Origin: Geitlerinema sp. BBD 1991-9
GTDB taxonomy: Bacteria > Cyanobacteriota > Cyanobacteriia > Cyanobacteriales > Geitlerinemataceae
DNA length: 64,000 bases
Reading direction: 5' to 3'
NCBI GenBank assembly: GCA_001657325.1
Contig: LWRO01000033.1
Span: forward strand, 1 to 64,000
The position numbers were made by a program, and so were the translations under genes. Each line of letters opens with the position of its first letter. Position 1 is the stretch's first letter. Under the pieces are notes generated by a model, which was not told the origin of the DNA, ran no database searches, and saw nothing but the letters and a program-made list of their open reading frames with translations. Positions 35,309 to 43,711 of this stretch are shown here, piece by piece.

Positions 35309-36925
35309 GTGCGTAAAGTCAACATTGCAACTTGGAGCGATCTCGAAGATCGAAAACCCGCCAGTGCGCTCGTCGAAGGGGTCGATCTCGTCATCGTTCG
35401 CTGGGACGACAACGTTTCCGTCCTGTACGGACGCTGTCAACATCGGGGCGCACTCATGGCCGACGGCGATATCGACGGCGATAACATCGTCTGTGGCGTT
35501 CACTTGTGGGACTATCGCTTCGACTCGGGAATCAGTGCCTACAACAACGACGAAAAGCTGCACAAATTTAACGCTTGGCTCGAAGACGATCGAGTCTGGG
35601 TCGATGCCGACGAAATCGAGGCTTGGCAGCAAGACAACCCCCAAGGCTACGATCGAAACGCTTACCAAGGAGAATACGCCGACCTCCACGGCACGATCGA
35701 AGAACCGCACACCAAATACATTCACCACCTCGCCACCTACGGACTGTCCAAAACCGGACACCACGGCCCCGTCGCGGCGATGGGCGTTCCTGCCCCCGAA
35801 CTCCCCCAATGGGACGACCTGCAATTCGTCACCGCACAACTGGCGCGACTCCCCCAACTCGACGATGTTGAAGTCGGAACCGAACTCGTCATCGGGCCTC
35901 GCGCCAAACAACCGCTCAAATTAAACATTCCCATCTTCGTCTCGGATATGAGTTTCGGGGCGCTCTCAGCCGAAGCCAAAATTGCCCTCGCCAAAGGTGC
36001 AGAACTCGCCGGAACGGGGATCTGTTCCGGAGAAGGCGGAATGCTACCCGAGGAACGAGCCGCTAACAACCGCTATTTTTACGAACTCGCCTCGGCGCGG
36101 TTTGGCTTCTCCCTCGAAAAACTAGCCCAGGTGCAAGCGTTTCACTTCAAATGCGGTCAAGGCGCAAAAACGGGAACTGGCGGACACCTCCCCGGAAATA
36201 AAGTCAAAGGACGAATTGCCGAAGTGCGGGAGTTGCCAGAAGGAACGCCAGCCGTTTCCCCCCCGCGCTTTCCCGATTGGGAGTCTGTAGAAGACTTTCG
36301 CCGTTTTGCCGAAGTCGTGCGAGACACCACAGGCGGCATTCCCATCGGCGCGAAACTCTCCGCGCAGCACGTCGAACAGGACATCGAAGCAGCTCTGCGA
36401 ATCGGAGTCGATTACATTATTTTGGACGGACGCGGCGGCGGAACGGGAGCTGCACCGTTGCTGTTCCGCAACAACATTTCCGTCCCGACGATTCCCGCAT
36501 TAGCCCGGGCGCGACGCTATCTCGATCGACGGGGAGCCAACGATGTCACCCTCATCGTCACGGGGGGATTGCGAACACCGGCCGACTTTGCAAAAGCTTT
36601 AGCGTTAGGAGCCGATGGGATTGCCGTCTCGAATGCAGCTATTCAGGCGATCGGCTGTTTGGGAATGCGAGCCTGCCATACCGATAACTGTCCGGTGGGC
36701 ATTGCCACTCAGAAAGATCGTTTGCGGGCGCGGTTGATTATCGACGAAGCGGCGGAACGACTGAACCGCTTTTTCCGGGCATCCGTCGAGTTGATGGAAG
36801 TTCTCGCGCGAGCCTGCGGACACACGCATCTCAACCAGTTTTGTGCGGATGATTTGACGACTTGGAAACGCGACATGGCCTACCTTTCCGGCGTTCAATA
36901 CGCGGGCGTGATGCCGCTGACTTGA
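35309..36925 (+). CDS. Rieske domain fused to glutamate synthase-like FMN enzyme (538 aa)
   Basis: A cytosolic fusion. Residues about 1-110 are a Rieske [2Fe-2S] domain with both ligand pairs (CQHRG: Cys43, His45; CGVHLW: Cys62, His65). Residues about 150-530 are the FMN-binding barrel of the glutamate synthase-like family (GltB/GltS fold): IFVSDMSFGALSAEAKIAL, GICSGEGGMLPEE, GQGAKTGTGGHLPG, IGAKLSAQHVE, DGRGGGTGAAP and CLGMRACHTDNCPVGIATQ. The last keeps the cysteines that bind the 3Fe-4S cluster in this family. The GAT amidotransferase domain is absent, so it is not a classical glutamate synthase. GTG 35309 has a GAGGAG-type ribosome-binding site. The next gene has the same unusual N-terminal domain. 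Confidence 0.88.
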   Translation: MRKVNIATWSDLEDRKPASALVEGVDLVIVRWDDNVSVLYGRCQHRGALMADGDIDGDNIVCGVHLWDYRFDSGISAYNNDEKLHKFNAWLEDDRVWVDADEIEAWQQDNPQGYDRNAYQGEYADLHGTIEEPHTKYIHHLATYGLSKTGHHGPVAAMGVPAPELPQWDDLQFVTAQLARLPQLDDVEVGTELVIGPRAKQPLKLNIPIFVSDMSFGALSAEAKIALAKGAELAGTGICSGEGGMLPEERAANNRYFYELASARFGFSLEKLAQVQAFHFKCGQGAKTGTGGHLPGNKVKGRIAEVRELPEGTPAVSPPRFPDWESVEDFRRFAEVVRDTTGGIPIGAKLSAQHVEQDIEAALRIGVDYIILDGRGGGTGAAPLLFRNNISVPTIPALARARRYLDRRGANDVTLIVTGGLRTPADFAKALALGADGIAVSNAAIQAIGCLGMRACHTDNCPVGIATQKDRLRARLIIDEAAERLNRFFRASVELMEVLARACGHTHLNQFCADDLTTWKRDMAYLSGVQYAGVMPLT

Positions 36926-37053
36926 CGATCGATCTGTTCCCCGTCCCCACTCCAGGATCGATCGCATCTGGGGGAAGTCGGCCGCGATGCCATTTCCCGA
37001 ATTTCAAAAAGTTTCGTCTCCGCTGAACGTTCTCCTCATCATTCCATCTCACG

Positions 37054-39018
37054 ATGACCACTCCAACTTCGACTCATACCGCTTGGTTTCGCGTCCTCGA
37101 TTTAGACGAACTCCCCGAAGGTCGCGTGAAAACCGTTGTCGCCGGTCACAAAAGCCTCGCCCTAACGCACTACAACGGACAGTACGGCGCACTGGACAAT
37201 CGCTGTCCGCATCAAGGCGGGCCGCTCGGTGAAGGATCGATCGAAAACGGACTGTTGCGCTGTCCCTGGCACGGTTGGGATTACTGCCCCCTCACGGGAC
37301 AACCTCCTGGCGATCTCGACGTTGACGATGCCGTCCCCACCTTTCCCGTGGAGGTTCGCGACGATGGAATTTACGTCGGTTTACCCGAGGAAAAAACCCA
37401 TATTCGCACCGTCACCGATGTAATGGCGGAAACCCTGACCAACTGGGGTGTTACGCACGTCTTCGGCATGGTCGGACATTCCAACCTCGGTCTCGCCGAT
37501 GCCCTGCGCCGTCAGGAACTGCAAGGTAAATTAAGCTTTATCGGCATCCGCCACGAGGGAGCCGGAGCCTTTGCCGCTTCTGCTTATGCCAAACTGACGG
37601 GACGACCGGCAGCCTGTTTGACCATTGCCGGGCCCGGTGCGACGAATTTATTGACGGGGCTGTGGGATGCCAAGGTCGATCGAGCGCCCGTTCTCGCCCT
37701 CACCGGTCAAGTCGCCACCCAGGTTCTCGGGACGGGAAACTTCCAAGAATGCGACTTACACGCGGCGTTTAGCGGCGTGGCAGCCTGGAGTCAGACCGTT
37801 CTCAGTCACAGCAAACACGCTGAATTGATGACCCAGGCCATCAAACACGCCATCGTTCAGCGAGATGTGGCGCATCTGATTTTTCCCGACGAAGTGCAAA
37901 CGGAACCCGCCGCCGAAGGCGCAACCGCTGGAACTCCAGAGGGGCGCATCTCGCCGATTCAAATTGCACCGCCCCCCGACTCGCTGCAACGGGCGATCGA
38001 ACAAATTCGCCAATCCCAACGGCCGACGATCGTGGTCGGTCACGGAGCGCGATTTTCAATGGCCGCGATCGAGGAATTCGCCGAACTCCTTCACGCCCCC
38101 GTTCTAACGACATTCAAAGGAAAAGGATTGATTTCCGATCGACATCCCCTCGGTTGTGGCGTTCTCGGTCGCAGCGGTACGCCCATCGCTAGTTATTTTA
38201 TGAACGAAACCGATCTGCTGATTGTGTTCGGTGCATCGTTCTCCAACCACACGGGAATTTCGCCGAAAATTCCCACGATTCAAATCGATTTCGACCCGAT
38301 GGCGTTGGGGAAATTCCACTCTGTCACCGTTCCCGTCTGGGGCGAAATTTCCATCGTCGTCGAACAGTTAAAAGCCGCACTCGCGGGAAATACTAACACC
38401 GAAGATCGCCGATCGATCGTGGCAGAACGTTGGGAAATTTGGCGAGCGGAGAAACAACGCCGCGAACGGGACGATCGAGGGCAAGGCGTAAACTCAGCCG
38501 CGATTTTCGCCGCCATGACGCGCCACGTTCCCGCCGATGCCGTCATTTCGGTCGATGTCGGGAACAATACCTATTCGTTCGGTCGGTATTTTGAATGCGA
38601 TCGACAGTCGGTTTTGATGTCTGGTTATCTCGGTTCGATCGGGTTTGGATTTCCCGGTGCGATGGGGGCTTGGGCCGCTGTTGGAAACGATCGATCGATC
38701 GTTTCTGTCTCCGGCGATGGCGGTTTCGGTCAATACCTCGCCGAGTTTACAACTGCGGTGAAATACAACATGAACATCACGCACGTTCTCCTCAATAACA
38801 GCCAGTTGGGGAAAATTTCCAAGGAACAACGAGCAGGTGAGTGGGATGTTTGGAAAACAGATTTACACAATCCCAACTTTGCAAAATACGCTGAAAATTG
38901 CGGCGGATTTGGCGTTCGCGTGACGAAAAAAGCAGATCTCGACGAGTCCCTCGTGAATGCTTTGGCATATGACGGCCCCGCACTCGTGGAAGTGATGTCC
39001 GATCCGGAATTGATTTAG
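37054..39018 (+). CDS. Rieske domain fused to ThDP-dependent enzyme (654 aa)
   Basis: N-terminal Rieske [2Fe-2S] domain (about 10-110; CPHQGG with Cys51/His53, CPWHGW with Cys70/His73). After TVTDVMAETLTNWGVTHVFG comes a complete thiamine-diphosphate enzyme of the acetolactate synthase/pyruvate oxidase group. The catalytic Glu is Glu168 (RHEGAGAF), and the ThDP motif begins SGDGGFGQYLAEF (Gly554-Asp555-Gly556) and ends at LLNNSQ. The middle FAD/NAD-like domain is also present. It likely decarboxylates a 2-oxo acid and passes electrons to or from the cluster; the substrate is unknown. It lies 128 bases after the Rieske-GltS-like gene, and the shared fusion suggests one pathway. A MITE copy follows 55 bases after the stop. 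Confidence 0.88.
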   Translation: MTTPTSTHTAWFRVLDLDELPEGRVKTVVAGHKSLALTHYNGQYGALDNRCPHQGGPLGEGSIENGLLRCPWHGWDYCPLTGQPPGDLDVDDAVPTFPVEVRDDGIYVGLPEEKTHIRTVTDVMAETLTNWGVTHVFGMVGHSNLGLADALRRQELQGKLSFIGIRHEGAGAFAASAYAKLTGRPAACLTIAGPGATNLLTGLWDAKVDRAPVLALTGQVATQVLGTGNFQECDLHAAFSGVAAWSQTVLSHSKHAELMTQAIKHAIVQRDVAHLIFPDEVQTEPAAEGATAGTPEGRISPIQIAPPPDSLQRAIEQIRQSQRPTIVVGHGARFSMAAIEEFAELLHAPVLTTFKGKGLISDRHPLGCGVLGRSGTPIASYFMNETDLLIVFGASFSNHTGISPKIPTIQIDFDPMALGKFHSVTVPVWGEISIVVEQLKAALAGNTNTEDRRSIVAERWEIWRAEKQRRERDDRGQGVNSAAIFAAMTRHVPADAVISVDVGNNTYSFGRYFECDRQSVLMSGYLGSIGFGFPGAMGAWAAVGNDRSIVSVSGDGGFGQYLAEFTTAVKYNMNITHVLLNNSQLGKISKEQRAGEWDVWKTDLHNPNFAKYAENCGGFGVRVTKKADLDESLVNALAYDGPALVEVMSDPELI

Positions 39019-39072
39019 GTCGCTTGATTTTTGTTCGATCGAACCCAATGCGAGCGCACCGGGAGCGAACAT

Positions 39073-39197
39073 TAGACCTCCTGCATAAATACTTCTGACC
39101 CCACCCCAGCCCTCCCCTTGACAAGGGGAGGGAGCAAGTTTCCCCCCTTGACAAGGGGGGATGAAGGGGGGGGAATTTGATTCATGCAGGAGATCTA
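39073..39197. mobile_element. MITE-like repeat, copy 2 (125 bp)
   Basis: Terminal repeats TAGACCTCCTGCATAAAT (39073-39090) and the complement at 39180-39197 (16 of 18). It differs from copy 1 by about 30 extra bases, apparently an internal duplication of CCTTGACAAGGGG. Both copies lie in the same orientation and enclose the YHS-Rieske genes. Confidence 0.78.
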
Positions 39198-39315
39198 TTA
39201 AACGCTCATTGCTCAAAAATGCAGCGCACGACTTGCTCGATCGAGTTTCTGCACGAGCTTGTCAAAAATGATACGATACCGGAGAAAACGTTAAGTTTTG
39301 TAAGGAGCGGTCTCC

Positions 39316-39750
39316 ATGACGCTAACCGTAGGTTCTGTTGCTCCCGACTTCACCGCCAAAGATACCAACGGCAACACCGTTACTCTTGCGGAATTCAAAG
39401 GTAAAACCGTCGTCCTGTACTTCTACCCCAAAGACGACACCCCAGGCTGCACCAAAGAAGCGCAAAGCTTCCGCGACTCCTACCCCGAATTTGAAGGCAA
39501 AGACATGGTCGTCCTCGGTGTCAGCATGGACGACGAAGCCTCACACCAGCAATTTACCGAAAAATACGGACTGCCGTTCCAACTCGTCGCTGACGTAGAC
39601 GGCGCAATTACCAAAGCTTACGAAGTCGATGGCGGTGGTTACGCCAAGCGCGTCACCTTCATCATCGACGGCGAAGGCAAAATTGCTAAAGTCTTCGACC
39701 AAGTGAACACGGCCACTCACGCTCAAGACGTTTTGGAAGCCGTTTCTTAA
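39316..39750 (+). CDS. Peroxiredoxin, BCP/PrxQ family, single cysteine (144 aa)
   Basis: Reduces hydrogen peroxide and organic hydroperoxides. The peroxidatic site DTPGCTKEAQSF (Cys45, Thr42, Pro43) is intact. No other cysteine occurs in the whole protein, so the resolving Cys normally five residues after the first is absent, and reduction must use an external thiol. Length and fold are typical: VGSVAPDFTAKDTNGN, GKTVVLYFYPKD and RVTFIIDGEGKIAKVF. AAGGAGCGG upstream is a good ribosome-binding site. It is a single gene downstream of the second MITE copy; the 120 intervening bases presumably hold its promoter. Confidence 0.93.
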   Translation: MTLTVGSVAPDFTAKDTNGNTVTLAEFKGKTVVLYFYPKDDTPGCTKEAQSFRDSYPEFEGKDMVVLGVSMDDEASHQQFTEKYGLPFQLVADVDGAITKAYEVDGGGYAKRVTFIIDGEGKIAKVFDQVNTATHAQDVLEAVS

Positions 39751-39814
39751 TCGCACCGAACAGTGAAGGATCGAGATGTAGAATGGATTCAACTTTCGAT
39801 CCTTCACGCTTCCT

Positions 39815-42478
39815 ATGGGTGTTCTGACGTACCTCGGCCCTCAAGAAGTCCTCGTCAACCAACCAACTGCGCTGACGGGAACCTACGACCCCCAACAAAT
39901 TGCCAAAGTTTCCGTCTCGGCGGAAGGCCAGTTTCCGCTACCCGTAACCCTCAACCTCAGCCAAGGCGCTTGGCAAGTCAAGCTCGATCGAGGGGTGACC
40001 ATAGCGGGAATTCGCTGGTTCAGCCTTCAAGGAACTGACAGCGCGGGAAACGTCGTCGCCCAACACAAAGCTTACGTCACCGTCAGCAGCGAACCCCTCG
40101 TCCAAGCCGATTCTCTTCAGGTCGAACTGCTCCAACAAACTTGGTTTAAAACCGCCCCGATCGATTCGGCCCAACTCGAAGACACGCAAAAACTCCGCGT
40201 TGACGGCGGACAAACCCTCGAAGCCAAACGCTACACCTTGCGAGGGAACCACATCGCCGTCGAACTCGACGATCGACTCTCTCCCGTCGGTACGTTCGGC
40301 TACTTCTACCAACCCCACGTCCAACTTTCGATCGGCGGACTTCCCCTCCACTTCAACGAGAACCGCCTCCCCGAACCGCCTCCGGGAACGCAACTGCTGT
40401 GGATTACTCGCGACACCAAAATTAAGGTGATGCCAGAAAGTTCGGCGTTGCTTCCCCCGACGCAACAAGCCGAGCTGTTGAAAGGTCAAGTCTTTTTCAT
40501 CACGGGTTACGCCTGCGTCAGCGGCCATTTCCGCGTCACCCTTCAAGACGGAATGGGCATTCCCAACTTCGGAAACGTGGGGTACCTCTACAACCAACAC
40601 GTTCGGATTCACCAAGACGGGCAATGGTTGAGTTACGATGCCAACGCGCTCACCGTGACGATCCTGCGGGAGACGCTGCTGAAGAAACGCCCCACGGACT
40701 CGTCGGTTCTCCCCGAATCGGAGTACGTGAAACTTCCCGCCACGCGGATTTACGGCTTGTCGAGTTATCGCTGGATTGCCAGTCACCTCAAGGTCGCGCT
40801 CACGGAAAACTTTCCCGGTTTCGGCAATACCGGCTATTTATTCCCGGATTTTGTGGAAATCAAACAGGGGAACGACGCACTAACCGTGTCGCCGACGTTG
40901 GACTACACCGGGCCAACTGAGGTTTTATTGAATCAACCGACAACGTTAACCGGACGCTTCGACCCCGAGAACGTGGCGACGGTGTCAGTGGTGGCTGAGG
41001 ATCGCTTTGCATTACCCGTCACTTTAAATCGAGGAGATGGAACCTGGGGGGTAAGGCTCGATCGAGGTTTTCGTGAGGCGGGATTGCGCTGGCTGCGTCT
41101 CAAAGGATCGGATCGCAACGGTGCGACGATCGACAGTCAGATCCTCTACATTACGGTTAGCACCGATCCGCTCACCGTCGGCGACGAACTCACGGTTCGC
41201 ACTCTCCGAGAAACGGTTTTTAAAGTCGCCCCCATTGACAGCGATCGACTGGCTTTCGACCAACAGATTACACTACGCGAAGGCACCACACTCGAGGTTC
41301 GCAATTACGGTTACGTGGACGGACATTTACAAGTCCGTTTGAAAACGTCTCTCACCCCCATCGGTGAATTTGGCTATTTCTACGAACCTCACGTCCAATT
41401 GCGAAAGGGCGATCGAATTCTCGTCTTCCAAGTGGCCAACATTCCCGAACAACCGATCGCGGGTCAACTGTTGGTGACGGAAACCACGCACATGAAGATT
41501 TCGACGGATTCCGCCGCGAGTCTTCCCGCAAGTCAGAAAGTACGCTTGTTACACGGACAGACATTTGGCGTTCTCGGGTACGCTTCGATCGCCGGACACT
41601 TCCGCGTCACCCTCGCCGAGTCGATTCCAGGTTTCGGAAACGTTGGCTACATCTTTGCCAGACACGTGGAACTGCTGCGCCAAGGACAATCGGTTCCCTA
41701 CGATTCCCAAGCGTTAACGGTGACGATCTTGCAGAAAACGGTTCTCAAACGCCGTCTCGTTCCCTCCAGTCGACTCAGCAGTAACGATAAAACCACGCTT
41801 CCCGTCGGACGAGTGTACGGTGTTTCGAGTTACGCCACGGAAGACAACCACATCAAAGTCTCCCTCACCGAAGAAATTCCCGGTTACGGCAACACGGGTT
41901 ATCTTTTCGCCGAACACGTCTGGGTTCGTCAGGGGGGAACGACGATCGATCTGTTTCCCAAGCTTCCCGATCGAAAGGAACTCGGCGTTCCCTACTTCTC
42001 GCAGCGGGACAATCCCAGTTATTCTTGGGCGACGTGCAACACGACGGCGATCGCGATGGTGTTGTACTATTACGGTTTGCGTCCGTCCTACAGTTCGCAA
42101 TTGGAAGAAGAACTGTTTCAATGGATCGTGCAACGCTACGGCGTAGGCGCACAAACCAACCACGCGGTTCTCTCAGAAATGATTCGCGCTTACGGCTATC
42201 GAACCGTATTTAGTACGAAACGCCGCTGGCGAGAAATCGATAAGGAAATTGCCGAAGGTCGCCCCGTTATTTTACCAGGTTACTTCACCGCTACGGGTCA
42301 TATCGTTACCGTCATCGGTTATACGCCATCGGGTCTCATCGTCAACGATCCCTGGGGAAATTCGTTGACGGGATACACGAACACCTACGGTGGAAAGTTA
42401 CTGTATCCCAACAATTTTCTCGTTGAAAAAGCGGGAACAGACGGCAACGTCTGGGCACATTTTATTTACCCAAATTGA
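39815..42478 (+). CDS. C39-like papain-fold protein with duplicated beta-rich arms (887 aa)
   Basis: The C-terminal 170 residues resemble the C39-like (PF13529) peptidase domain: VPYFSQRDN, WATCNTTAIAMVLYYYG (Cys741), TGHIVTVIGY (His829) and NDPWGN (Asp845) give a plausible Cys-His-Asp triad. The first 700 residues are two copies of a region of about 350 residues. Copy 1 begins YLGPQEVLVNQPTALTG and copy 2 (near 365) YTGPTEVLLNQPTTLTG. Each copy holds four SH3-like segments ending FGYFYQPHVQL, FGNVGYLYNQHV, GFGNTGYLFPDFVE or similar. No N-terminal signal peptide is visible, yet the architecture is that of wall-associated or secreted peptidases. It is convergent with the DUF4157 gene. Confidence 0.8.
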   Translation: MGVLTYLGPQEVLVNQPTALTGTYDPQQIAKVSVSAEGQFPLPVTLNLSQGAWQVKLDRGVTIAGIRWFSLQGTDSAGNVVAQHKAYVTVSSEPLVQADSLQVELLQQTWFKTAPIDSAQLEDTQKLRVDGGQTLEAKRYTLRGNHIAVELDDRLSPVGTFGYFYQPHVQLSIGGLPLHFNENRLPEPPPGTQLLWITRDTKIKVMPESSALLPPTQQAELLKGQVFFITGYACVSGHFRVTLQDGMGIPNFGNVGYLYNQHVRIHQDGQWLSYDANALTVTILRETLLKKRPTDSSVLPESEYVKLPATRIYGLSSYRWIASHLKVALTENFPGFGNTGYLFPDFVEIKQGNDALTVSPTLDYTGPTEVLLNQPTTLTGRFDPENVATVSVVAEDRFALPVTLNRGDGTWGVRLDRGFREAGLRWLRLKGSDRNGATIDSQILYITVSTDPLTVGDELTVRTLRETVFKVAPIDSDRLAFDQQITLREGTTLEVRNYGYVDGHLQVRLKTSLTPIGEFGYFYEPHVQLRKGDRILVFQVANIPEQPIAGQLLVTETTHMKISTDSAASLPASQKVRLLHGQTFGVLGYASIAGHFRVTLAESIPGFGNVGYIFARHVELLRQGQSVPYDSQALTVTILQKTVLKRRLVPSSRLSSNDKTTLPVGRVYGVSSYATEDNHIKVSLTEEIPGYGNTGYLFAEHVWVRQGGTTIDLFPKLPDRKELGVPYFSQRDNPSYSWATCNTTAIAMVLYYYGLRPSYSSQLEEELFQWIVQRYGVGAQTNHAVLSEMIRAYGYRTVFSTKRRWREIDKEIAEGRPVILPGYFTATGHIVTVIGYTPSGLIVNDPWGNSLTGYTNTYGGKLLYPNNFLVEKAGTDGNVWAHFIYPN

Positions 42479-42511
42479 GCATAAGAGAGAAACCAACAAT
42501 TATAAATAGAG

Positions 42512-43168
42512 TTAGTGGTGACTGGTGACTGGTGACTGGTGACTGTTTATCCGTTGTCGAAAATGCCGCTCGAATGCAAACGCTTCTCGCTCGAAAATGT
42601 TGTTTTCGTAGATTCGATCGGCTCGTTTGTATTCGAGAAAATAGTCATATCCAAATTGGTCTAACCCACCCAGCTGTTCCGACTGACGCACGTGAACGAT
42701 TTCGTGAGCCAGTAAAATAATTTGCTCGATATCATCAGGCTGATAAGATTCGTTGATGTAGATTCGATATCCGTAAACTTGAGCGTTGGAATGTCCCAGA
42801 TCGATTCGCAAGTTCGCCCCCACCCAGTTATCGATCAATTGTGCGTTGTAAACCACGCGCACGCGATCGACTAAATCGCCAAAGTAGGGACGTAAATAGG
42901 CTTTCTGGACATCGTTGAGGGGTTGAGCGCGAGTGTGATTGTGTTCCATGACGTAGGAGAGCGTTTGGTACGCCATCGAACCCAAATTGGCCAGGACGGC
43001 TTCGGGAATTCGATCGGGGACTTCACCACGACACAGTTGACCGAGTGTGGAGTGGGGAGACGAACACGATCGAAGGGTGAAACTCGTGAGAGATGCGATG
43101 AAAACTCCCGCCGATAAACAACTGAGCAATCCACTCAAATAAACCGCAAATCGAGAATAACGTTGCAT
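42512..43168 (-). CDS. DUF4157-type HExxH protein with signal anchor (218 aa)
   Basis: The N-terminus has a membrane or signal segment (FAVYLSGLLSCLSAGVFIASL). A zincin-like motif AHEIVHVRQ (His155, Glu156, His159) sits in a context (IYINESYQPDDIEQIILLAH, shortened) familiar from DUF4157. DUF4157 proteins are associated with extracellular contractile injection systems and may be protease-like cargo; a cluster of that kind lies 17 kb away. The last 11 residues (NSHQSPVTSHH) are encoded by a heptamer tandem array read in the orientation without stops, so the natural C-terminus was probably earlier. Stand-alone minus-strand gene. Confidence 0.8.
   Translation of the reverse strand: MQRYSRFAVYLSGLLSCLSAGVFIASLTSFTLRSCSSPHSTLGQLCRGEVPDRIPEAVLANLGSMAYQTLSYVMEHNHTRAQPLNDVQKAYLRPYFGDLVDRVRVVYNAQLIDNWVGANLRIDLGHSNAQVYGYRIYINESYQPDDIEQIILLAHEIVHVRQSEQLGGLDQFGYDYFLEYKRADRIYENNIFEREAFAFERHFRQRINSHQSPVTSHH
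42515..42545. repeat. Heptamer tandem array (TGACTGG type)
   Basis: Four units of GGTGACT. On the minus strand they read CAGTCAC, which has no stop in any frame, and they extend the DUF4157 protein. Confidence 0.85.
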
Positions 43169-43711
43169 TCAAAACTAACCGCAGCAGTTTTTCGCCGATT
43201 ACATTAAACAATCGACCGTTATTTACGCCTCAGAACGTCGTTCGCTCAATACTAACCTCGAACCGCTGCAATCTGGGTTCGTTCCTCACACCCAAATCCG
43301 ACGTTTGACGGCAGTTTTTAGGACTCAAATGTTAGCACTTACTTTCTCATTAAAACAGGAGTATCGATCGAAAAACTGCGATCTCGATCGCCTATTTTGT
43401 TAAGAATTACATAAAATCATAACGAAGTATTAAGACCAGTTTTAAAGAAAATGGTAGATGCATCTGCAAACCGAAAACGAGCCGTTCGCAGTGCGTCAAC
43501 GACGATCGAAGACCGGCTCGATCGATCCGAGCAGTTTGCGAAGACTGAGAAGCTGACATTCCCGAACCGCTGAGCGACTGAGGGAACGGCGCTTATCCAT
43601 TAGTCCTTTCGACGAACCCACCGTTTGAAAGGTTCCGAGATCGGAAATCCGGGCAGTACCTCGTATCTACCCGAATCTTTCCAACGCTCGATCGAGAAGC
43701 ATCTCGCCCGA
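43169..43711. other. Intergenic, no gene seen
   Basis: 540 bases between the start of the DUF4157 gene and the end of miaB (both minus strand). Mixed composition with an AT-rich centre (about 43390-43450). No convincing frame, hairpin or RNA gene was seen. Confidence 0.5.
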
